NCBI RefSeq assembly: GCF_029946505.1
Contig: NZ_JARZHG010000002.1
Location: 790,279-854,278 of the forward strand
Length of the DNA: 64,000 bases
Direction: 5' to 3'
Source: Polyangium sp. y55x31
Lineage (GTDB): Bacteria; Myxococcota_A; Polyangia; Polyangiales; Polyangiaceae
Part shown: in pieces, positions 23,401 to 31,810 of the stretch
Layout of the letters: every line of letters starts with the position of its first letter
Position numbering within the stretch: position 1 is the first letter of the stretch
Notes under the pieces: generated by a model
The model's database searches: none
Told to the model about the DNA's origin: nothing
Seen by the model: the letters and a program-made list of their open reading frames with translations, nothing else
Position numbers and translations under genes: made by a program

Positions 23401-24250
23401 GCGGCACCTCGGAGAGCCACGACCAAGCGTCCCGTGCATCGAGACAGGCAAGCGCCTCCGCGACCTCGCCCGCGTCGGCGAGCCGATCCGCCGGATCTTT
23501 CGCGAGCATACACGCGACCAGCGCTTCCAGCCGCACCGACACCTCGGGCCGGATCTTTCGCAAGGGCGGTGGATCTTCGAGCAAGACCTTCGCCAAGATG
23601 GCCATCACGTGCTCGCCCTGGAATGCAGGCTGCCCGGTCAAGCACTCGAAGAGCACGCAGCCGAGCGCAAAGACATCCGCGCGCGCGTCGAGCGACGGCG
23701 AGCCACGCGCCTGCTCGGGCGCCATGTAACTCGGCGTCCCCAGCACCACGCCCGTCCGCGTGAACCGTGGCGAAAGCGGCATACGCGCGAGACCAAAATC
23801 GAGCAATTTCACCCGATCGAGCGCGCCATCCACGAGAAAGAGGTTGCTCGGCTTGATATCGCGGTGGACCACGCCGCGCGCATGCGCCGTCGCGAGGGCC
23901 GAGGCTGCTGCGCGGATGACGGCGACACTCTCCTCGATCGTGAGCCTCCCGCGCGCGAGCCGCGCGCCGAGCTCCTCTCCCGCGAGCCATTCCATGGCGA
24001 GGAAGGGCTCGCCAGCGCGGGTGGTGCCGTGCATGATGTACCGGACGATGCCCGGATGATCGAGCCCAGCGAGCACACGCGCCTCCATATCGAACCGCGC
24101 GATGTCGCGGGGCTCCCGGTCATGGAGCACCTTGACGGCCACAGGCTCGCCGGAAAGGCGGTCGTGCGCCCGAAACACCGAGCCCATTCCCCCCGAGCCG
24201 GCGACCCGCTCGATCACGAATCGATCGTCGATGACGTCCCCCGCCTGCAT
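20411..24250 (-). CDS. Giant Ser/Thr kinase with cyclase-like, AAA ATPase and TPR domains (paralogue 1)
   Basis: A 1279-aa multidomain signalling protein. Residues about 10-270 form a complete protein kinase: glycine loop GSGGMGSVF, Lys40, HRDIKPSN, DFG, and MAPEQ activation segment. About 290-445 resembles a class III nucleotide cyclase domain, but the usual metal-binding Asp and the GDG motif are lost (LADGSMLAVF), so it is probably a sensor or scaffold. About 455-800 is a STAND/AAA-like ATPase with Walker A GPPGIGKS (Lys485) and Walker B LLVLEDLHWGD. The rest is TPR-like helices. The start has AAGGAGG just upstream. A similar gene lies at 36159-40055. Such proteins are common in myxobacteria; the input signal and target are unknown. 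Confidence 0.92.
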   Translation of the reverse strand: MQAGDVIDDRFVIERVAGSGGMGSVFRAHDRLSGEPVAVKVLHDREPRDIARFDMEARVLAGLDHPGIVRYIMHGTTRAGEPFLAMEWLAGEELGARLARGRLTIEESVAVIRAAASALATAHARGVVHRDIKPSNLFLVDGALDRVKLLDFGLARMPLSPRFTRTGVVLGTPSYMAPEQARGSPSLDARADVFALGCVLFECLTGQPAFQGEHVMAILAKVLLEDPPPLRKIRPEVSVRLEALVACMLAKDPADRLADAGEVAEALACLDARDAWSWLSEVPPAEALTRSEQRLLSIVAVGALAEEDVASTRTSREALESVAETFGARVEWLADGSMLAVFMNAASASDAAARAARCALRLRVRAPDAPIAIATGLGEVAEVLPVGQVLDRAAALLRAAGRWVLVDEVTAGLFEARLVVVRGPGGLELHREEELSATARTLLGKWSPFVGRGREERILLDLLDESVGEGIARAVLVTGPPGIGKSRLRQEFVRAALPRHPEVDVWIGRGDAMSKGSAFSLAGSALRHAFAVVGHEPIEERRRKLTERVARHVAEPEVRHVAGFLGEMIGTPFPDEESAKLRAARLDARLMADQLQTSFRQFMAAACGAHPVLLVLEDLHWGDLPSVKLVDAALRDLAGKPLLVAAFGRPEVHDVFPKVWAERGLSEIRLGELTPRAAEELARSALGETTEPRTIAQIVQRAAGHPFFLEELIRAVAEGRGEQLPETVLAMVEARLAALPADARRVLRAASVFGDVFWCGGVEHLLGGGDDALRAQEWLEMMTTREVLQRSETSRFPGEEQYSFRHSLLREGAYAMLTEPDRTLGHRLAGEWLLQWGEGDALRLAEHFERGKSPERAAEWYLAAARQMLRADDVRGAIACAERGLGCGAAGELRAELLFVRGEAHAWHGDWALVGPDMVEALQGLTPRQPLWYTAMAYRVLSAALSDEPSVFSSDVLAPFDAEPSPACARHFVYGLGLLFKALILLGRHDLAWPYMTRMEQVGSRIAEDDPWVRGKLQEQRSLALLYDGNFWASLTAAKASLASYEQAGDRLHAASSRLTIDALYMFLGAYARVEEDVRALPRGDEASGLYSVGWRSLLASALAERGALEEARVLAESVRDFTVTLGSPYYESIVRENLASILLRADDLDAAEREAHAAKALSGTTPWRAAAEARLAAILLRQQRADEALRLTEDAAARRDASGGIGPHDMYLRLVHVEALHATGNHARARTVLFETRDLLLSRAAKIQDPELCRSFLENVPENARILALAAAWEQDAA

Positions 24251-24319
24251 GCGCCTCCTTCGGCGCGCAACAACCTAAGGTCACACGAACCACGATCCGA
24301 ACCCCGAGGGAGGCGCAAC

Positions 24320-25279
24320 ATGCGCGAACCGTACCCGCCTCGCGAGCCCTACGAATCCGGCATGCTCGACGTCGGCGATGGCCAGTCGATCTACTGGGAA
24401 GTCTCTGGCAACCCGAACGGGAAGGCCGCGGTCGCCCTCCATGGCGGGCCGGGCGGAGGCAGCAGTCCGGGCCGGCGTCGCTTCTTCGATCCGGATCGCT
24501 ACCGGTTCGTCCAGTTCGACCAGCGCGGCTGCGGCCGGAGCACGCCCCACGCCGGGGACTTCTCGACGGACCTATCGGCGAACACGACCCACCACCTGAT
24601 CGCGGACATCGAGCGGCTCCGCGAGCACCTCGGGATCGAGCGCTGGCTCGTCTGGGGCGCATCGTGGGGCGTCACGCTCGGGCTCGCCTATGCCGAGCGT
24701 CATCCCGAGCGGGTCTCCGAGATGATTCTCCTCTCGATCGCATTGACCCGAAGGGCCGACGTCCGGTGGTTCAGCCACGACGTCGGGCGGTACTTCCCGG
24801 AGGAATGGGCCCGCTTCCGGGCCGGCGTTCCGGCGGGCGACCGCGACGGCGATCTGGTCCGAGCCTACGACCGGCTCCTGAACCAGCACCCGGACCCGGG
24901 CGTCCGGCTCCAGGCAGCGCGCGATTGGGTCGCCTGGGAGGATGCGTTGCTGTCGCTCGAGGAGGGGTACGTCTCGCCCCATCCACGCTGGGCCGACGAA
25001 CGATACATGATTGCCTTCGCCCGCCTGGTGACGCACTACTTTTCGCATGCCGCGTGGCTCGAGGAGGACGAGCTCCTCCGAAATGCATCCCGGCTGGCAG
25101 GGATTCCGGGCGTCCTCCTCCACGGCCGGCTCGACCTTGCCGGGCCGGCGGACGTCGCCTGGCAGCTCGCCCAAGCATGGCCGGGCGCAGAGCTGCACTT
25201 CGTGCCCGGTGGGCATACCGGCGACGCGGAGATGAGTCGTCTTTACCTCGAGGCGACCGATCGCTTTGCAAGATACTGA
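24320..25279 (+). CDS. pip: Prolyl aminopeptidase (proline iminopeptidase)
   Basis: A 319-aa alpha/beta hydrolase matching the classic family in length and motifs: oxyanion motif ALHGGPGGGSSP, nucleophile elbow GASWG (Ser in VWGASWGVTLGLAYAERHP), catalytic Asp in HGRLDLAGP and His in PGGHTGD, with the family phrase FDQRGCGRSTPH. It removes N-terminal proline from peptides in the cytoplasm, fitting a proteolytic predatory lifestyle. GAGGGAGG at 24306-24313 supports the ATG. It is divergent from the giant kinase gene with a 69-bp gap that must hold both promoters. Confidence 0.95.
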   Translation: MREPYPPREPYESGMLDVGDGQSIYWEVSGNPNGKAAVALHGGPGGGSSPGRRRFFDPDRYRFVQFDQRGCGRSTPHAGDFSTDLSANTTHHLIADIERLREHLGIERWLVWGASWGVTLGLAYAERHPERVSEMILLSIALTRRADVRWFSHDVGRYFPEEWARFRAGVPAGDRDGDLVRAYDRLLNQHPDPGVRLQAARDWVAWEDALLSLEEGYVSPHPRWADERYMIAFARLVTHYFSHAAWLEEDELLRNASRLAGIPGVLLHGRLDLAGPADVAWQLAQAWPGAELHFVPGGHTGDAEMSRLYLEATDRFARY

Positions 25280-25293
25280 TTGCAAGGGTGGCG

Positions 25294-26121
25294 CTAACGG
25301 CAATCCGAAAAGACCTCGCGCAGGAGCACCTCGCCGAGTTTTTCGTGACCCTTCGGCCCGAAATGCAGGCCGTCCTTGAAAGGAACGGCGTACTCGGGGC
25401 AGAGCCGGTTCGGATTGCCGCAGGAGAGCAGCGCGAACGCGTCGACCACGTGATCGACCTCGCCCGCGGCCTTGCGCGCCCGGATCCACTCGTTCACCTG
25501 CGCCGTGGCCGCCGCTCGTTTGTCGTTCCAGTATTTGGAGAAACCCCCCCAGGGCGCGACGGTCAACGCGACGACCTGCATCTTGCGCCCCTTCGCGAGG
25601 GCATACATGCCGGCGAGGTCGGCCTCGATGAGCTTGGGCGTGCGGAAAGCGGTCTCGTCGCTGTAGAGGTCGTTCACGCCGCCGAAGACGATGACGTGGG
25701 TGTAGGCCGGTTTGTCCGAGGGCGGAGGCTCGCCGAGCACGTCCCGCGCGAAGCGGCGGTGCATCTGGTTCACCATCTGTCCGCCGACGCCGTAATTGTC
25801 GAATCGACTCTCGGGGCAATGCGTGCGCAGGTAATCGAGGAACTTGCCGCCGTGGGAACGGGCATCCGTGAGGGAATCGCCGATGGCCGCGACGATGTAG
25901 GCGCGGCGGGAATCGAGGGGCGGAGCGGGAGCGGCTGCGAAGGCGGGAGCGGATGCTGGAGCGGATGCGGATGCCGGAGCGGCTGCGGGAGCGGAAACGG
26001 CTGCGGCCACGGGCGCGCTTTCCGCGCTGGGCGAAGTCTTCGGATTCGAGGCGCTCTCCGCGCAGCCCGAGCAGGCAAGCGCGGCGAAAAACGGCAGCAA
26101 GACGGGACGGAGGCGGCGCAT
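25294..26121 (-). CDS. GDSL/SGNH hydrolase lipoprotein
   Basis: A 275-aa exported esterase-like lipoprotein: lipobox ending ACSGC, then an Ala/Pro/Ser-rich linker of about 45 residues, then an SGNH domain. All four blocks are visible: AIGDSLTD (nucleophile Ser), NYGVGGQ (Gly), FGGVNDL (Asn) and DGLHFGPKG (Asp and His). Such enzymes hydrolyse esters, including acyl groups on sugars and lipids, and this one would act at the cell envelope. It is convergent with the prolyl aminopeptidase (14 bp between stops). The substrate cannot be inferred. Confidence 0.87.
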   Translation of the reverse strand: MRRLRPVLLPFFAALACSGCAESASNPKTSPSAESAPVAAAVSAPAAAPASASAPASAPAFAAAPAPPLDSRRAYIVAAIGDSLTDARSHGGKFLDYLRTHCPESRFDNYGVGGQMVNQMHRRFARDVLGEPPPSDKPAYTHVIVFGGVNDLYSDETAFRTPKLIEADLAGMYALAKGRKMQVVALTVAPWGGFSKYWNDKRAAATAQVNEWIRARKAAGEVDHVVDAFALLSCGNPNRLCPEYAVPFKDGLHFGPKGHEKLGEVLLREVFSDCR

Positions 26122-26315
26122 GGAATCGCGTTCTTATCACGGCCCCAGCGCCGTCACGCCGCGGCACTTCGACCGTCAACCGATCGACTCTGATCAAACC
26201 ACCTACCACCCGCCGTTACGTCACCCGGACAAGGTCAAAATCCTGCTAGCCGGGCCCGCCCGACTTGCGCTACCAAGGACGCTGGCACGAGGCCGGGAAG
26301 AGACGAGGGACGAAG

Positions 26316-26861
26316 ATGCGACCTATCAAGTGGACGTTGTCGATGATGATCTCCCTCGAGCTCGCGCTCGGTGTCGCCGCCTGCGGAGGCGGGCAGCCGC
26401 CCCCTCCCCCGCCCCCGCCGCAGCCGCAAGCCAAGGCCACGCCACCCGCGGCGACCACCCCCGCACAGCCCCCGCCCACGCCCACAGCCGCGCCGTCCGC
26501 CACGGCGGCGAACCCCGAGCCGCCGCCCGGCAAGTACACGACCGAGATCGTCGTCCACCAGGCGGAAATTCACGGCAAAGTCAAGCTGAAGGCAGGCAAG
26601 AAGCTGCTCATCGAGCCCCTCGTGGCGACGAGCCAAACCGTCCCGCAGAAGGGCAACAAGGCCGAGATTTTCCGCGTCATCGGCAAAAACGGCGCCGAGA
26701 GCGACTGGCTGCTCGTCGCCGAAGGCGAAGTCGGCGAGACCTGGGTCCAAGGCAAGAACGTCGAGGTCACCGTGCACGACGAGAAGGACGCACCCATCGA
26801 CGGCAAAAAAGCCTTCCATTTCGCCCCAGGGACGATGGTGCGATTGCGCTGGCAATGGTAG
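26316..26861 (+). CDS. Pro/Ala-rich lipoprotein of unknown function
   Basis: A 181-aa lipoprotein with signal peptide and lipobox ending in VAACG, followed by a very Pro-rich linker (an eight-Pro run, then Pro/Ala/Thr) up to about residue 75. The C-terminal domain of about 105 residues is beta-rich (YTTEIVVHQAEIHGKVKLKAGK, then NVEVTVHDEKDAPIDGKKAF) and ends MVRLRWQW. I do not recognise it. The start at 26316 is preferred over an upstream in-frame ATG because it begins the hydrophobic signal. It is divergent from the GDSL gene, with a 194-bp gap. Confidence 0.65.
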   Translation: MRPIKWTLSMMISLELALGVAACGGGQPPPPPPPPQPQAKATPPAATTPAQPPPTPTAAPSATAANPEPPPGKYTTEIVVHQAEIHGKVKLKAGKKLLIEPLVATSQTVPQKGNKAEIFRVIGKNGAESDWLLVAEGEVGETWVQGKNVEVTVHDEKDAPIDGKKAFHFAPGTMVRLRWQW

Positions 26862-26989
26862 ACGCGCCGCCCCGTCGGCTCGGTTGACGTCCCCGCGAGC
26901 GCTCCCCCATAATCCGCCGCCCCCGAACCTCCGTCGACGCTCGGGGCCGAACCCCCTACGACGCCAGGGGCTACCCCAAGGAGATCAAC

Positions 26990-28156
26990 GTGTCCCATCC
27001 CCCGCTCACGCACCTGTCCGAGGAAGAGACGCTCTTCCGCGACTCGGTGCTCGACTTCGCGAAGAAGCGCGTCGCGCCGCTCGTCAGCGAGATGGACGAG
27101 AAAGGCGCGCTCGACCACGCGCTCTTGCCGCCCCTCTTCGAGCTCGGCCTCATGGGCGTCGAGATCCCCGAGACCTACGGCGGAGCCGCCTCGAGCTTCT
27201 TCAACGCGATCCTCGCCGTCGAGGCGCTCGCCGTCGTCGACCCGAGCGTGAGCGTGCTCGTGGACGTGCAAAACACGCTCGTCGCGAACGCACTGCTCCG
27301 CTGGGCAAACGACGCCCAGAAGGAGAAGTACCTGCCCCGTCTCTGCAAGGACTGGGTGGGCTCGTACGCGCTGAGCGAAGCCGCAAGCGGCTCCGACGCC
27401 TTCGCCCTGCAAGCCCGCGCGACGCAGAAAGACGGTCGCTGGGTGCTGAACGGTCGCAAGCTCTGGATCACGAACGCAAACGAGAGCTCGCTCTTCCTGG
27501 TGCTCGCAAACGTGGATCCGAGCAAGGGCTACCGCGGCATCACGGCATTCCTCGTGGAGCGCAGCTTCCCGGGCTTCTCCGTGGGCAAGAAGGAAAACAA
27601 GCTCGGCATCCGCGCCTCGAGCACGTGCGAGCTCGTGCTCGAGGACTGCGAGGTGCCCGCAGAGAACGTGCTCGGCGAGGTCGGCAAGGGCTACAAGATC
27701 GCGATCGAGACGCTGAACGAGGGCCGCATCGGCATCGGCGCGCAGATGATCGGTCTAGCCCAAGGCGCATTCGACCAAGCGATGCGCTACATGAGCGAGC
27801 GCAAGCAGTTCGGCCAGTCGATCGCAAGCTTCCAGGGGATGCAGTTCCAGTACGCCCGCGTCGCGACGGAGATCGAGGCCGCACGGCTGATGGTCTACAA
27901 CGCCGCACGGCGCAAGGACGCAGGTCTGCCGTTCGTGAAGGAAGCAGCGATGGCAAAGCTGTTCGCCTCGGAAGTCGCCGAGCGAACGGCGTCCCTCTGC
28001 GTGGAGTTCTTCGGCGGCGTAGGCTTCACGAAGGAGTACCCCGCGGAGAAGTTCTACCGCGACGCAAAGATCGGGAAGATCTACGAGGGCACGTCGAACA
28101 TGCAGCTCGCCACGATCGCAAAGCTCCTGCAAAGCGAGTACGAGGTGAAGGGATGA
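26990..28156 (+). CDS. Acyl-CoA dehydrogenase, short/branched-chain type
   Basis: A 388-aa flavoenzyme of usual family length. Visible motifs are the flavin-binding signature [17 protein letters not shown], the second signature region [19 protein letters not shown], and the catalytic base in [10 protein letters not shown]. It oxidises the alpha-beta bond of acyl-CoA thioesters and passes electrons to electron-transfer flavoprotein. The sequence style resembles short/branched-chain dehydrogenases such as those in valine or isoleucine breakdown, or lipid synthesis from branched starters in myxobacteria. Translation starts at GTG 26990, with AAGGAG 6 nt upstream. The stop overlaps the next gene by ATGA. 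Confidence 0.94.
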   Translation: MSHPPLTHLSEEETLFRDSVLDFAKKRVAPLVSEMDEKGALDHALLPPLFELGLMGVEIPETYGGAASSFFNAILAVEALAVVDPSVSVLVDVQNTLVANALLRWANDAQKEKYLPRLCKDWVGSYALSEAASGSDAFALQARATQKDGRWVLNGRKLWITNANESSLFLVLANVDPSKGYRGITAFLVERSFPGFSVGKKENKLGIRASSTCELVLEDCEVPAENVLGEVGKGYKIAIETLNEGRIGIGAQMIGLAQGAFDQAMRYMSERKQFGQSIASFQGMQFQYARVATEIEAARLMVYNAARRKDAGLPFVKEAAMAKLFASEVAERTASLCVEFFGGVGFTKEYPAEKFYRDAKIGKIYEGTSNMQLATIAKLLQSEYEVKG

Positions 28157-28371
28157 CCGTCTGCCCCCGCTGCGGCGCGCGAGCGACCTACGTGGGGGTC
28201 CTGACGGTGGAGTGCGCGACACGAGGCTGCCCAAACTTCCGAGAGCCCCCGCCCACTCCCCCCCCGGCCACGCCCCCGTCAAAAGACACCCCCACAGCCG
28301 AAGCCCGCACAGAAAAATCCCCCGAAGACGAGGAACTACTCGCCTCGATGCTCGAAGGCGGGTTTTTCTGA
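28153..28371 (+). CDS. Small zinc-ribbon protein coupled to the acyl-CoA dehydrogenase
   Basis: A 72-aa protein with a CPRCG knuckle at the N-terminus and a second Cys pair, CATRGCPN, about 16 residues on: a plausible four-Cys zinc site. The rest is a Pro-rich linker (EPPPTPPPATPPS) and an acidic tail ending in EDEELLASMLEGGFF. It begins inside the ATGA overlap with the dehydrogenase stop, so it is made by translational coupling. The function is unknown; it could be a partner or regulator of the dehydrogenase. A compound hairpin element begins 16 bp after its stop. Confidence 0.65.
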   Translation: MTVCPRCGARATYVGVLTVECATRGCPNFREPPPTPPPATPPSKDTPTAEARTEKSPEDEELLASMLEGGFF

Positions 28372-28386
28372 AAGGGTAGCGCCTCG

Positions 28387-28682
28387 CCGGGGCGCTGCCC
28401 CGGACCCCGCGGGGGCTGTTCGCCCCTCGACCCGAACCAGGGCAAGCCCTGGACCTTTGGTGGAAGAACTGCGCGGTGCGCAGTTCTTCCAAGGGGCCGG
28501 TGGGATCGCCCCGCCCGTCGAGACGCCGGCGCTGCTGTCTTGGTTGGCAACTTGCTCGCTGGTCTTGAGCGGGCCTGTGCGATGAACTGCGCATCGCGCA
28601 GTTCATCGTCCTGGGTCCAGCCCCTGGCTGGTCCGGGTCCAGGGGCGGACAGCCCCTGGTGGGGCCTGGGGCAACGCCCCAG
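28387..28682. repeat. Compound palindromic repeat: two four-hairpin units in inverted orientation (site B)
   Basis: Left unit: CCGGGGC-GCT-GCCCCGG (28387-28403), GGGGC-TGTTC-GCCCC (28412-28426), CCAGGGC-AA-GCCCTGG (28437-28452) and a 13-bp perfect stem GGAAGAACTGCGC/GCGCAGTTCTTCC (28462-28490). Then an 89-bp spacer. Right unit in reverse order: CGATGAACTGCGC/GCGCAGTTCATCG (28580-28608), CCAGCC-CCT-GGCTGG (28617-28631), CCAGGGGC-GGACA-GCCCCTGG (28639-28659) and CTGGGGC-AAC-GCCCCAG (28666-28682). It fills nearly all of the 320-bp gap between the convergent zinc-ribbon and SDR genes, so it may also stop transcription in both directions. Confidence 0.92.
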
Positions 28683-28691
28683 CGCAGCGAT

Positions 28692-29459
28692 TCAGCCTGG
28701 CAACCGCCTGATCGGCGGCGAGAACCGCGACGTTACCCATCGCGCGAGCCGTGGGAACCAGAGGGCCACGCCGTAGGAGCGCGGGTACACGATGCGTGCC
28801 TTTTTCCGCTCGACGGCGCGGACCACGAGGCGTGCGAGTTCGTCTGCGGTGCCGACGGGGGAGAGACGCGACGTGAACGTGGGCTCGTACTTCTCGTAGC
28901 CTTTGCGCCCCATGTCTGTGTCGACGGGCCCTGGATATACCGTGACCACGTGCACGCCCGTGCCGCGCAGCTCGCCTCGTAGGCCTTCCGAGGCGTTTGC
29001 CAGCGCGCCTTTCGAGGCATTGTAATAGTACATGCCTGGCATGGGCGTGATTGCCGCCATCGAGGCGATGTCGACGATGGCGCCGCTTCGGCGCGCGATC
29101 ATTCCTGGCAGGACGGCGCGCGTGAGGCGCATCGGCGTGAGGACGTTCAGGCGCAGCAGCATCTCGCCTGCGTCGACGGCGGCGAGCTCCGTTGGCTCGA
29201 TGTTCTGCACGCCCGCGTTGTTCACGAGCACGTCGATGGGACCGAGCTCCTTCTCGGCGGGCGTGATCCAGTCTGTCGCGCGCTCTGGCAGGGAGAGATC
29301 GGCCTGGTGGAGGAAGGCGCGGCCCGAGAGCTCGCGTGCGATGGCGTCGAGCCGATCTTTGCGACGTGCGACGAGCGAGAGGACCGCGCCTTTCGCGGCG
29401 AACGCGCGCGCCAAGGCCTCCCCGATGCCGACGGACGCACCCGTGATGGCGACGTGCAT
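28692..29459 (-). CDS. Short-chain dehydrogenase/reductase
   Basis: A 255-aa classical SDR: the coenzyme motif TGASVGIGEALA at the N-terminus, NNAGVQN, catalytic Ser in IVDIASMAA and the Tyr-Lys pair in YYYNASKGAL. The basic residues after the second strand (VARRKDR) favour NADPH. It reduces a ketone or oxidises an alcohol on an unidentified substrate. The C-terminal extension KARIVYPRSYGVALWFPRL is of the kind found in membrane-associated short-chain reductases. The start codon begins directly with the Rossmann strand. It is convergent with the zinc-ribbon gene across the compound repeat at site B. Confidence 0.9.
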   Translation of the reverse strand: MHVAITGASVGIGEALARAFAAKGAVLSLVARRKDRLDAIARELSGRAFLHQADLSLPERATDWITPAEKELGPIDVLVNNAGVQNIEPTELAAVDAGEMLLRLNVLTPMRLTRAVLPGMIARRSGAIVDIASMAAITPMPGMYYYNASKGALANASEGLRGELRGTGVHVVTVYPGPVDTDMGRKGYEKYEPTFTSRLSPVGTADELARLVVRAVERKKARIVYPRSYGVALWFPRLARWVTSRFSPPIRRLPG

Positions 29460-29498
29460 GCGGAGGCCTTACTACGAAGGCGCCGCCGATGCACCTCG

Positions 29499-30332
29499 CT
29501 AGGCCATGATCGTGACCATGCGGAAGATTGGCGCTGCGAGCGCCTCGTCGCCGCGGATTGTGGCCTCGGCTCGTGCCTTCGTGGGGTCTTTCCCCTTCGT
29601 CCAGAGCCGCCATGCGCTGTCTGCGTCGAGCTCCACCGTCGTCTGCGCTGTCGTCTCCCGCGAGGCGACGAGCTCCCAGCGATCTGCGGCGCGTACGAGC
29701 TGCCACGTGCCGCCTGCTTCGCCCGTGATCACGATGTCGACCCCGGCGCCGTCCGCGGCGGGGACATCACGGTAGGCGTGCGGGGCGCCTCGCAGGAAGG
29801 CGTCGATCACCGGGTGCATGTAGCGACGCTCCTTCAGGCCCGGCCGGCCCACGGCGTCGCGGATCTGCTGCTGGTGATGCCATTTTTCCGTGTACTCGCG
29901 GGCCACGTCGAACCAGTTCTGCGACCACTCCTCGCCTGCCCAGGCCACGCTGAAGATCGCCGGGCCCTCGGGCGCGAGGCCCTCGAAGAGCACGGCCACC
30001 TCCTCGTCGGCTTGGCGGAGCATGTCCACGAGCATGCGCGGCGAGAGCCTGCGCGCCGCCACCATCCACTCGGAGTTGAGCCGCTGGATGAACTCCACCA
30101 TCGCCTCGAACGAGCGCATCTCGGGCGCCGGGATCACGTGCCCGTCCCGCTGGAACGACAGGCGCCGGAGCGAGCCGTCGAGCAGGTGCGCCGCGAGGTC
30201 CTTCACGTCCCGCGTCGCGTGCACCGTCGGCTTGCTCCAGTCGTCCGGACCGAGCGAGCCGAGCAGGTCGTGGAGGGCTGCGGAGACGTCGCGGAAGAGG
30301 TGCGCGGTGGGGATGGGGGGCAGAGGCGTCAC
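29499..30332 (-). CDS. DinB/MDMPI-like putative metal-dependent protein
   Basis: A 277-aa protein resembling the mycothiol-dependent maleylpyruvate isomerase N-terminal (DinB-like) four-helix bundle: VKDLAAHLLDG supplies one His and the EYTEKWHHQQQIR segment supplies the others for a metal site. The C-terminal half is a beta-rich domain (VDIVITGEAGGTWQLVRAADRWEL) as in two-domain MDMPI proteins, ending in a sterol-carrier-like fold. Proteobacterial and myxobacterial members do not use mycothiol, so the thiol partner and substrate are unknown. Translation starts at GTG 30332. It sits 39 bp upstream of the SDR gene on the same strand and may be co-transcribed with it. Confidence 0.75.
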   Translation of the reverse strand: MTPLPPIPTAHLFRDVSAALHDLLGSLGPDDWSKPTVHATRDVKDLAAHLLDGSLRRLSFQRDGHVIPAPEMRSFEAMVEFIQRLNSEWMVAARRLSPRMLVDMLRQADEEVAVLFEGLAPEGPAIFSVAWAGEEWSQNWFDVAREYTEKWHHQQQIRDAVGRPGLKERRYMHPVIDAFLRGAPHAYRDVPAADGAGVDIVITGEAGGTWQLVRAADRWELVASRETTAQTTVELDADSAWRLWTKGKDPTKARAEATIRGDEALAAPIFRMVTIMA

Positions 30333-30364
30333 GCGGCGACTCTACCCCGCTTCCCGTGGGAAAA

Positions 30365-31810
30365 CTATTGCCGGCAGCAGCGGAAGCCGATGTTCGGCAG
30401 GAGCGTGCCCTCGGCCGCGCGGGCCGGTAGCTCCATCGTGCAGGCGAGGCCGAGCGCAGGCGAGAGGTACGAACCGCCGTGAAGCTGGAAGATGCGGTTC
30501 GGCGCGGCCGCGGCGTTCGTCTGGGTGCGCGTCCACTCGGTCACGTTGCCCGAGAGATCACGCGGCCCTGCGCCCGAGACGCACGCCGCGAGGCTTCCCG
30601 TCGCGACGGCCGCGCCCATGGCTGCGGGGTTGTCCACGCCGAGGCAGGCCATCGCGTCGTACGTCGCGCCATACGGATACAGCATGCTCGCGGGCCCGCG
30701 GCAGGCCGCTTCGAGCTCGGCGGCGGAGCACAGGCGGAAGCCCGGCCCGCGCGCCGCGCAGGCGGCCTCGGCCTCGGCGAACGAGCCGCCCGTCCAGGGC
30801 AACACCTGCGGCTTGCTGCAGGCCACCGATTCGAGGATGCCGGCCGCCTGCATGCTCGCGTCGGGCCGTGAGGCCTCGTAACGATCCACGAAGGCGGGCG
30901 GGTTCGATCCGGGAATCGCATCCATGTCGAACGCGGAGGGGTCGAGCTCCTCGTCGACGAACCCGTCGCAATCGTCGTCGACGCCGTTGCAGAGCTCGGC
31001 CGTCGGCGGCGCCGCGTCGGGCAGGATCGAGAGATCGCAGGTCGTCGTGGCCGGGTTCTGCGGATCGCAGACGACCACGCCGACGTCGACGCATTTGCCG
31101 AGGCCGCCGTCGTCGCAGGCCGAGCCGAGGTCCTGGAACCACTCGTCGACGCTGCCGTCGCAGTTGCCGTCGACGCCGTCGCAGCGCGTCTCGGTGACCC
31201 GCACGAAGCCGGCGACGACCTCGACCTCGGGCGGATACACGCACGACCAGCCCGAAGCGCCGTTGCAGACGACCATCGTCCCCTCGCAGGGCGTCCCGGC
31301 CGTCACGGTGCAGAGGTTCGAGGGCGCGACGAGATCCGGATCGGCCGAATCGACCTTGCCGTCGCAATCGTCGTCGATCCCGTTGCATTGCTCGGGGCCG
31401 AGCACCGGCACCGGGCAGGCGTACTCGCAGCCGTTTTTCGGGTCCCCGTCGACGTCGTACGAGCCGGCGACGCAGGTGTCGACCACGCACACGCCCTGCT
31501 CGCAGCGCGGGAACGCGCTCGGCAGGAGGCATTTGTTGTCGCACGCGCCGCAGTTGTCGACGTCGTTCAGGAGGTCGGCGTCGCAGGGCGGGCCGCCGCC
31601 CACCTGCGAAAAACCGCCGAAGCCGATTCCACCTTCGCCGCCCTCGCCGCCCACGCCACCCATGCCGCCGGAGGCGCCGCTGCCCGAGGGATCGGCGCCG
31701 CAGGAGAAGCAAAACGCGTCGTCCACGCAGCCGCTCCCGAGCAGGACGGCGAACATCCCCGGCAGCAGGGCCGCGAAGACCCCGAGCCGCATCGTTCGTC
31801 CCGTTTTCAT
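30365..31810 (-). CDS. MopE-repeat lipoprotein with C-terminal FGE/sulfatase-modifying-like domain
   Basis: A 481-aa lipoprotein: lipobox ending LLGSGC, a Gly-rich spacer, then three copies of the MopE-type metal-binding repeat (CNGIDDDCDGKVDS, CDGVDGNCDGSVDE, CNGVDDDCDGFVDE). From about residue 320 a C-type-lectin-like fold of the formylglycine-generating-enzyme family follows, with RDLSGNVTEW, GGSYLS and a terminal IGFRCCRQ. Most secreted proteins with this fold are not oxidases but binding modules, and I see no clear pair of active-site cysteines. Its start overlaps the stop of the larger MopE/VWA gene by ATGA, so both are coupled. It probably decorates the cell surface. Confidence 0.85.
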   Translation of the reverse strand: MKTGRTMRLGVFAALLPGMFAVLLGSGCVDDAFCFSCGADPSGSGASGGMGGVGGEGGEGGIGFGGFSQVGGGPPCDADLLNDVDNCGACDNKCLLPSAFPRCEQGVCVVDTCVAGSYDVDGDPKNGCEYACPVPVLGPEQCNGIDDDCDGKVDSADPDLVAPSNLCTVTAGTPCEGTMVVCNGASGWSCVYPPEVEVVAGFVRVTETRCDGVDGNCDGSVDEWFQDLGSACDDGGLGKCVDVGVVVCDPQNPATTTCDLSILPDAAPPTAELCNGVDDDCDGFVDEELDPSAFDMDAIPGSNPPAFVDRYEASRPDASMQAAGILESVACSKPQVLPWTGGSFAEAEAACAARGPGFRLCSAAELEAACRGPASMLYPYGATYDAMACLGVDNPAAMGAAVATGSLAACVSGAGPRDLSGNVTEWTRTQTNAAAAPNRIFQLHGGSYLSPALGLACTMELPARAAEGTLLPNIGFRCCRQ

